From: Paramagnetospirillum magneticum AMB-1
GTDB lineage: Bacteria > Pseudomonadota > Alphaproteobacteria > Rhodospirillales > Magnetospirillaceae
DNA length: 64,000 nucleotides
Assembly (NCBI RefSeq): GCF_000009985.1
Contig: NC_007626.1
Coordinates: 2,721,943-2,785,942 of the forward strand
Direction: 5' to 3'
The position numbers and the translations under genes are program-made. The notes below the pieces were generated by a model that saw only the letters and a program-made list of their open reading frames with translations, was not told where the DNA came from and searched no databases. Positions 59,136 to 64,000 of the stretch are shown piece by piece; the first letter of the stretch is position 1, and the number at the start of each line of letters is the position of its first letter.

Positions 59136-60332
59136 TCAGACCCTTTCGATCACGGCGGCGAGGCCGTGGCCGACGCCGATGCACAAGGAGACCACGGCAT
59201 GGCGCCCGCCGGTCCGCTGCAACTGCCGCGCCGCCGTCAGCGCCAGACGGGCACCGGAGCAGCCCAGCGGATGGCCGATGGCGATGGCGCCGCCATTGGG
59301 ATTGAGGCGGGAATCATCGGCGGCCACGCCCAGTTGGGTGACGCAACCCAGCACCTGCACGGCGAAGGCCTCGTTGATCTCGATGAGGTCGAGGTCCTTG
59401 AGGGAAAGCTTGGCCCGCGCCAGGGCCTTGGTGATGGCGGGAACCGGCCCCAGGCCCATGACACGCGGCGGCACGCCGGCCGCCGCGCCGGCGACGATGC
59501 GGGCGATGGGGGCGATCCCCGCCTTCTCGCCGGCGGCGCGGGAGCCGATGAACAGCGCCGCAGCGCCGTCATTGATGCCCGACGCATTGCCGGCGGTGAC
59601 CACGCCGCCCTCGAACAAAGGCTTCAGCTTGGTCAGCGCGGCAAGATCGGTCTGGGGACGCGGATGCTCGTCCTCGGCCACGATGGTGTCGCCCTTGCGG
59701 CCGGCGATGGTGATGGGGTGGATCTCGCCCTCGTAGAAGCCTTCGGCCTTGGCCTTGGCGTACTTGGCCTGGGAGGCGGCGGCGAAGGCATCCGAGGCTT
59801 CGCGCGACAGGCCCAGGTCATGGGCGATGTTGTCGGCGGTCTCCGGCATGGAATGGCCGCCGAAGGACTTCACCACCTTGGGATTGGCGAAACGCGCCCC
59901 GATGGTGGTGTCGAAGATCCTGGCATCGCGGGACCAGGCGCTGTCGCCCTTGGCCAGCACGAAGGGGGCGCGGGTCATGCTCTCGACACCGCCGGCCAGA
60001 TACAGGTCACCCTCGCCGCAGGTCACCGAACGCGCCGCGTCCAGCACGGCGGCCAGTCCCGAGGCGCACAGGCGGTTGACGGTCTGGCCCGCCACCTCCA
60101 CCGGCAGACCGGCCAGCAAGGCGGCATGACGGGCCACGTTGCGGCTGTCCTCGCCCGCCTGGTTGGTGCAGCCGAGAATCACGTCCTCGACATCTTCGGG
60201 CTTGAACGATGAGCGGGCCACCAGGGCGCGGATCACCTCGGCGGCCAGATCGTCGGAACGCACCGGGGCGAGGCCGCCGCCATGGCGGCCGATGGGGGAA
60301 CGCAGGCCGTCGTAGATATAGGCGTCAAGCAT
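59136..60332 (-). CDS. pcaF: 3-oxoadipyl-CoA thiolase (PaaJ/PcaF type)
   Basis: Cleaves 3-oxoadipyl-CoA with CoA to succinyl-CoA and acetyl-CoA. The 398-residue thiolase has NRLCASGLAAV (nucleophile Cys), NEAFAVQ, GGAIAIGHPLGCSGARLAL (His) and CIGVGHG (acid/base Cys). The N terminus AYIYDGLRSPIGRHGGGLAPVRSDDLAAEVIRALV and CTNQAGEDSRNVAR match PaaJ/PcaF rather than PhaA. It is 3 bp after the dehydrogenase stop in the first leftward set. Confidence 0.93.
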   Translation of the reverse strand: MLDAYIYDGLRSPIGRHGGGLAPVRSDDLAAEVIRALVARSSFKPEDVEDVILGCTNQAGEDSRNVARHAALLAGLPVEVAGQTVNRLCASGLAAVLDAARSVTCGEGDLYLAGGVESMTRAPFVLAKGDSAWSRDARIFDTTIGARFANPKVVKSFGGHSMPETADNIAHDLGLSREASDAFAAASQAKYAKAKAEGFYEGEIHPITIAGRKGDTIVAEDEHPRPQTDLAALTKLKPLFEGGVVTAGNASGINDGAAALFIGSRAAGEKAGIAPIARIVAGAAAGVPPRVMGLGPVPAITKALARAKLSLKDLDLIEINEAFAVQVLGCVTQLGVAADDSRLNPNGGAIAIGHPLGCSGARLALTAARQLQRTGGRHAVVSLCIGVGHGLAAVIERV

Positions 60333-60335
60333 GGA

Positions 60336-61856
60336 TCAGGACTCCGAAGTCAGCAAAGAGACGCCTAGAGCGGCGCGGCGTTTCAGCCACAGGCTGGCGC
60401 GGTAGCGGGGATCGCCGGTGATGGCCAGCACGGTGTCGAGGATGGCGACCACCTTGGCGGCGCCGATGCGGTCGCCCCAGGACAGCGGCCCGGCGGGATA
60501 GCCGAGCCCCAGGGTCACCGCCTTGTCGATGTCGTCCGGCGTGGCGATGCGCTGCTGGGCGATGTCGCAGCCGATATTGACGATGGTCGCCACCACCCGC
60601 TGCGCCACCAGACCGGGGCTGTCGGCGATCACCGAGACGGCAACCTCGTCCCCGGCCAGCAGGCCGTGGGCGCCGTCGCGGATCTCGGCCCGGGTCACCG
60701 GGTTGGTCATCACGGTACGGTGGCTGTCCAGACCGAACAGCGGGTCGATGGCGACGGACCGGGCGGCGTCGAGGCCGAGGCGCACCACCGCCGTGGTGCA
60801 GTCCTCGCCCAGGACGGGGATGAGGATCAGGGCCGTCTCGCCCGGCTTCTCACCCGTCTCCAGCGAGGCGCCCAATTTGGTGACCAGGGCGGCGACAGCC
60901 AGCGAGCCCTCGCCCGGAGCCACCCAAACAGGGCCTTGCCAGGCGGCGGGAACCGGCGGCGCGGGCGGCACCACCGCCTTGTCGCCCTCATAGGCATAAA
61001 AGCCTCGCCCGGTCTTGCGCCCCAGCAGGCCGGCGACGAGGCGCGAGCGGGTGATGGGCGACGGGCGGAAGCGTGGTTCCTGGTAATACTGGTCGTAGAT
61101 GCTTTCCATCACCGGGTGGGAGACGTCCAGGGCGGTGAGATCCAGCAGTTCGAACGGCCCCATGCGGAAGCCGGCGGCCCCCTTCAGGATGCGGTCGGCG
61201 GTGAAGAAGTCGGTCACCCCCTCGCCCACCAGCTTCAGGGCCTCGGTGCCATAGCCGCGTCCGGCGTGATTGACCACAAAGCCGGGGGTGTCCTTGGCCT
61301 TGACCGGGGTATGCCCCATGCGCCGCGCCAGAGCCGTCAGGGTCTCGACGACCCAGGGCGCCGTCATGACGCCATCGATGACCTCCACCACTTTCATCAG
61401 TGGAACGGGATTGAAGAAATGAAAGCCGCCCACCCGCTGTGGGTGCTGGCAGGCGGCTGCGATGGAGGTCACCGACAGCGACGAGGTATTGCTGGCAATC
61501 AGGCAGTCCTTGGAGACGATGGCCTCCAGATCCTTCATCAGGGCCTGCTTGACCTTGATGTCTTCGACGATGGCCTCGACCACCACATGGCAGGGAGCCA
61601 GATCGGCAAGGCTTTCGCCCAGCTTGAGCCGCGCCGTGGCGCTAGCGCAGGCCTCGGCGGTCAGCTTGCCCTTCTCGGCCAGCTTGGCGAGCATGGCGGA
61701 AACGGCGTCGCGGGCCTTGGCGGCGGCGCCGGGCAATGCGTCAACCAGGATGACGGTAACGCCCGAGGCCACGGCGATCTGGGCGATGCCGCGCCCCATG
61801 GTGCCGGAGCCCACGAGACCGAGGATGAGGTCGGAACGATTGGCGTCGAGACTCAT
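60336..61856 (-). CDS. paaH: 3-hydroxyacyl-CoA dehydrogenase (PaaH-like)
   Basis: Oxidises 3-hydroxyadipyl-CoA-type substrates with NAD. The 506-residue protein has the Rossmann GLVGSGTMGRGIAQIA, SNTSSLSVTSIA, the catalytic His/Asn region GGFHFFNPVPLMKVVEV and TPGFVVNHAGRG, plus a second C-terminal 3HCDH repeat (GLGYPAGPLSWGD), as in PaaH. The ATG at 61856 has AGGGGA at a good distance; an ATG at 61862 would overlap the upstream stop as ATGA but sits too near that site. An open frame to 62375 lies in the hydratase gene. Confidence 0.93.
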   Translation of the reverse strand: MSLDANRSDLILGLVGSGTMGRGIAQIAVASGVTVILVDALPGAAAKARDAVSAMLAKLAEKGKLTAEACASATARLKLGESLADLAPCHVVVEAIVEDIKVKQALMKDLEAIVSKDCLIASNTSSLSVTSIAAACQHPQRVGGFHFFNPVPLMKVVEVIDGVMTAPWVVETLTALARRMGHTPVKAKDTPGFVVNHAGRGYGTEALKLVGEGVTDFFTADRILKGAAGFRMGPFELLDLTALDVSHPVMESIYDQYYQEPRFRPSPITRSRLVAGLLGRKTGRGFYAYEGDKAVVPPAPPVPAAWQGPVWVAPGEGSLAVAALVTKLGASLETGEKPGETALILIPVLGEDCTTAVVRLGLDAARSVAIDPLFGLDSHRTVMTNPVTRAEIRDGAHGLLAGDEVAVSVIADSPGLVAQRVVATIVNIGCDIAQQRIATPDDIDKAVTLGLGYPAGPLSWGDRIGAAKVVAILDTVLAITGDPRYRASLWLKRRAALGVSLLTSES

Positions 61857-61858
61857 GA

Positions 61859-62629
61859 TCATTTCCCCTGATAGGTGGGCTTGCGCTTCTCGATGAAGGC
61901 CTTCATGCCTTCCTTCTGATCGGCGCTGGCGAACAGCAGTTGGAAGGCCTTGCGCTCCAGCATCAGGGCGGTGTCCAACGAGGCATCCTGACCGGCCAGC
62001 AACACTTCCTTGATCTGGGCGATGGCCACCGGCGGCATGCGCGAGATGGTCTTGGCGATCTCCAGCGCCTTGTCCACCACCTCGGCGTCGGGGACCACCA
62101 CAGAGGCGAGCCCCATCTGCCCGGCCTCGACGCCGCTGATGGCCTGACCGGTCATCACCATCAGCATGGCCTTGAACTTGCCCACGGCGCGGGTCAGGCG
62201 CTGGGTGCCGCCGGCGCCGGGCATGATTCCCACCTTGACCTCGGGTTGGGAGAAGCTGGCGTTCTCGCCCGCCACGATGATGTCGGCATGCATGACAAGC
62301 TCGCAGCCGCCGCCCCAGGCATAGCCGTTCACCGCGGCAATCACCGGCTTGGGGCAATTGGCGATGGCCCGCCACAGCAGGTGATTGTTGCGCTGCATCA
62401 GTTCGATGGCGCCCACCTCGGCCATGTCCTTGATGTCGGCTCCGGCGGCGAAAGCCTCCTGGTTGCCGGTCATCACGATGGCGCGAACCGAGGGATCGGC
62501 CCCCAGGGTGGTCATGTGTTCGGCCAGCAGGCGGCGCACCTCGCCATTGAGGGCATTCTTGGCGTCCGGCCGGTTGATACGCAGCAACACCACGGAATCA
62601 AAGGGTTTTTCCAGGAGCACTTCCGTCAT
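61859..62629 (-). CDS. paaF: Enoyl-CoA hydratase (PaaF-like 2,3-dehydroadipyl-CoA hydratase)
   Basis: A 256-residue crotonase. NRPDAKNALN, FAAGADIKDMAE, GYAWGGGCELVMHADI (catalytic Glu) and EVKVGIMPGAGGTQRLTRAVG (second Glu) are complete. It is similar to PaaF-type hydratases that act before PaaH and the 3-oxoadipyl-CoA thiolase. It is the first gene of the first leftward set and is divergent from the IclR regulator across a 132-bp region. Confidence 0.92.
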   Translation of the reverse strand: MTEVLLEKPFDSVVLLRINRPDAKNALNGEVRRLLAEHMTTLGADPSVRAIVMTGNQEAFAAGADIKDMAEVGAIELMQRNNHLLWRAIANCPKPVIAAVNGYAWGGGCELVMHADIIVAGENASFSQPEVKVGIMPGAGGTQRLTRAVGKFKAMLMVMTGQAISGVEAGQMGLASVVVPDAEVVDKALEIAKTISRMPPVAIAQIKEVLLAGQDASLDTALMLERKAFQLLFASADQKEGMKAFIEKRKPTYQGK

Positions 62630-62649
62630 GACGTTCCTCAGTTTCGCTG

Positions 62650-62668
62650 TGCGAAATCGCGTTTCACA
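62650..62668. promoter_or_regulatory. IclR-type operator candidate in the divergent promoter region
   Basis: TGCGAAA-TCGCG-TTTCACA, a 7-5-7 imperfect palindrome (one mismatched pair), lies 21 bp before the paaF-like start. From 62668 an ATTTTGTT motif appears, with its exact inverted copy AACAAAAT at 62713-62720, so the region has two overlapping symmetric signals. IclR proteins often bind such sites; this is inferred. Confidence 0.5.
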
Positions 62669-62761
62669 TTTTGTTGACGCCAGAGCCTAAGTCGTGTTTT
62701 GGTCTCTTGGCAAACAAAATCATGCCCCCCAACCGCAATGGGGGGACCGGGAGATGAAGCC

Positions 62762-63574
62762 TTGACGGATTCCGAGGAAACTCAGGCCGAAGAGCCCCAG
62801 GCCGAGGGGACGCAGGACCGCCAGTTCGTGGTGGCGCTGTCGCGTGGTCTCGAGGTGCTGCGCTGCTTTCGCGCCAACGACGCCATGCTGGGTAACCAGG
62901 AGATCGCGGCGCGCACCGGCCTGCCCAAGCCCACCGTGTCGCGCCTAACCTACACCCTGACCAAGCTGGGCTATCTGGTCTATATGGACCACTATTCCAA
63001 GTACAAGCTGGGCACCGCCGTGCTGTCGCTGGGCTATACCGCCCTGGCCGGCATGGACATCCGCCATGTGGCCCGCCCGCTGATGCAGGAACTGGCCGAT
63101 TATTCCGACGTGGCGGTATCGCTGGGCAGCCACGACCGCACCAGCATGATCTACGTGGAATCCTGCCGGGGCAAAGGGGCGCTGACCATCCGCCTGTCGG
63201 TGGGCTCGCGCATTCCGGTGGCCACCACCGCCATGGGGCGCGCCTTCCTGGCGGCGACGCCTGAGGCCGAGCGCACCGCCATCCTCGACGAGGTCAAGAA
63301 GCGCCACCCCGAGGATTGGCCGCGCATCCGCCAAGGCCTGGAGCGGGCCTTCCGTGAATACGCCGCCCGAGGCTTCACCATGTCGGTGGGCGACTGGCAG
63401 AGCGACGTCCACGCCGTGGGCGTGGCGCTGACCAACCCCGCCACAGGCACCATCGTCGCCCTGAATTGCGGCGGCGCGGCCTTCCTGCTGCCGCGCGAGC
63501 GCCTGGAAGGCGACCTCGGCCCCCGCCTGGTGGCGGTGGCCCGCAAGATCGAGGCGGCGCTGGGACGCCGCTAA
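62762..63574 (+). CDS. IclR-family transcriptional regulator
   Basis: A 270-residue regulator. The N-terminal winged HTH is at about residues 22-85 (VALSRGLEVLRCF; GNQEIAARTGLPKPTVSRLTYTLTKLGYL), and the effector-binding domain with VAVSLGSHDRTSMIYVESCRG, RIPVATTAMGRAFLAA and MSVGDWQSDVHAVGVAL follows. The start is taken as the TTG at 62762 after GGGAGATGAAG; ATG codons at 62738 and upstream lack a ribosome site. It is divergent from the first leftward set and upstream of an acyl-CoA dehydrogenase, so it probably controls both. Confidence 0.9.
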   Translation: MTDSEETQAEEPQAEGTQDRQFVVALSRGLEVLRCFRANDAMLGNQEIAARTGLPKPTVSRLTYTLTKLGYLVYMDHYSKYKLGTAVLSLGYTALAGMDIRHVARPLMQELADYSDVAVSLGSHDRTSMIYVESCRGKGALTIRLSVGSRIPVATTAMGRAFLAATPEAERTAILDEVKKRHPEDWPRIRQGLERAFREYAARGFTMSVGDWQSDVHAVGVALTNPATGTIVALNCGGAAFLLPRERLEGDLGPRLVAVARKIEAALGRR

Positions 63575-63610
63575 CCCCATATCCATTCTTCAAGACGGGA
63601 CGAGACCGAC

Positions 63611-64000
63611 ATGATCCGTGACCAGGAAATCCTCAACCAACTCCTCGACACCCTGTCGCGCTTCGTGCGCGAACGCCTGGTGCCCAACGAGGAGCGCATC
63701 GCCGAGGACGATGCCCTTCCCGCCGAAATCATCGCCGAGATGAAGGATCTCGGCCTGTTCGGCCTGTCCATCCCCGAGGAATACGGCGGGTTGGGCCTGA
63801 CCATGGAAGAAGAGGTGCTGTGCGCCTTCGAGATCGGCCAGACCTCGCCGGCCTTCCGCTCCATCTTCGGCACCAATAATGGCATCGGCTCGCAGGGCAT
63901 CATCATCGACGGCACCGAGGAGCAGAAGCAGAAATACCTGCCCCGCCTGGCCACCGGCGAGCTGATCGCCTCCTTCGCGCTGACCGAGCCCAATGCCGGC
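63611..64000 (+). CDS. Acyl-CoA dehydrogenase, N-terminal part (cut by the window)
   Basis: The first 130 residues of an acyl-CoA dehydrogenase: an N-terminal helical domain (FVRERLVPNEERIAEDDALP; LGLFGLSIPEEYGGLGLTMEEE) and the start of the FAD domain (ASFALTEPNAG). The gene continues past base 64000, so its active-site base (usually a Glu) and end are not visible. It is 36 bp after the IclR stop on the same strand, so it is likely regulated by it. It is distinct from the acyl-CoA dehydrogenase at 52.1 kb. Confidence 0.92.
   Translation, partial: MIRDQEILNQLLDTLSRFVRERLVPNEERIAEDDALPAEIIAEMKDLGLFGLSIPEEYGGLGLTMEEEVLCAFEIGQTSPAFRSIFGTNNGIGSQGIIIDGTEEQKQKYLPRLATGELIASFALTEPNAG

Noticed and set aside
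61863..62375. N-terminal extension of the 3-hydroxyacyl-CoA dehydrogenase
   Set aside because: It is a shadow inside the hydratase gene; the family start and a ribosome site are at 61856.

Overview
The window is about 64 kb of high-GC (roughly two-thirds G+C) alphaproteobacterial chromosome with tightly packed genes, many 4-bp ATGA start/stop overlaps, and no phage, plasmid, IS, tRNA, rRNA or CRISPR features. The gene set suggests a Rhodospirillales/Magnetospirillum-like bacterium: a MaoC-phosphotransacetylase fusion beside acetate kinase, an ADP-forming acyl-CoA synthetase fused to an acetyltransferase, a Bpt leucyltransferase, Mg-type HemB, two flagellar stator pairs, TRAP transport and CoA-dependent aromatic catabolism. 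This assignment is inferred from family content. No magnetosome genes are present in the window.

Layout. 1-4.8 kb: a truncated Slt-type lytic transglycosylase, then a three-gene ATPase-permease-membrane fusion protein exporter (DevBCA/MacAB-like), with a perfect 14-bp palindrome at its promoter. 4.8-14.3 kb: dapA, smpB, a molybdopterin oxidoreductase, an orphan PAS sensor kinase, pgpA, a CinA-type amidase, a thiamine-diphosphate enzyme, a cyclic-nucleotide-binding protein, a small lipoprotein and a cyclophilin-like protein. 14.4-20.0 kb: the acetyl-CoA/acetyl-phosphate node (ackA, MaoC-Pta, and a divergent acyl-CoA synthetase-GNAT). 20.1-21.6 kb: a PomAB-like stator pair. 21.7-27.1 kb: a small conserved protein, a 3-hydroxyisobutyryl-CoA hydrolase-type protein, metY, hemB, a secreted pentapeptide-repeat protein and a secreted SUMF1-fold protein. 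27.1-36.1 kb: FkbM methyltransferase, GH17 membrane glycosidase, LEA-type lipoprotein, dnaE, MAPEG, and LolD/LolC-type lipoprotein export. 36.1-41.5 kb: a secreted coiled-coil protein, tag, methylmalonyl-CoA epimerase, a penicillin-acylase-family enzyme and a flavin reductase. 41.6-45.0 kb: a second, MotAB-like stator pair, an RDD protein and bpt. 45-48.2 kb: a complete TRAP transporter. 48.3-50.6 kb: parC.

50.6-64.0 kb is a catabolic island. A leftward set (2,3-dehydroadipyl-CoA hydratase, 3-hydroxyadipyl-CoA dehydrogenase and 3-oxoadipyl-CoA thiolase types, a UspA protein, aldehyde dehydrogenase, alpha/beta hydrolase) is followed by a second leftward set (enoyl-CoA hydratase, BadH-like SDR, a second enoyl-CoA hydratase, acyl-CoA dehydrogenase, SDR and a TetR regulator). 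A divergent IclR regulator and another acyl-CoA dehydrogenase run off the right edge. As remembered (no search was run), the second set resembles the beta-oxidation half of 2-aminobenzoyl-CoA/salicylyl-CoA clusters, and the first funnels C6 dicarboxyl-CoA to acetyl-CoA plus succinyl-CoA. No CoA ligase or ring-attacking oxygenase lies in the window.

The most interesting non-coding signals are: two intergenic copies of a three-hairpin element, each just 3' of a stop codon in the gene's orientation, with conserved architecture but different stem sequences; two ~105-bp elements with matching 11-bp inverted ends; and palindromes beside regulators or operon starts (exporter promoter, TetR operon, IclR divergent region, dctP leader).
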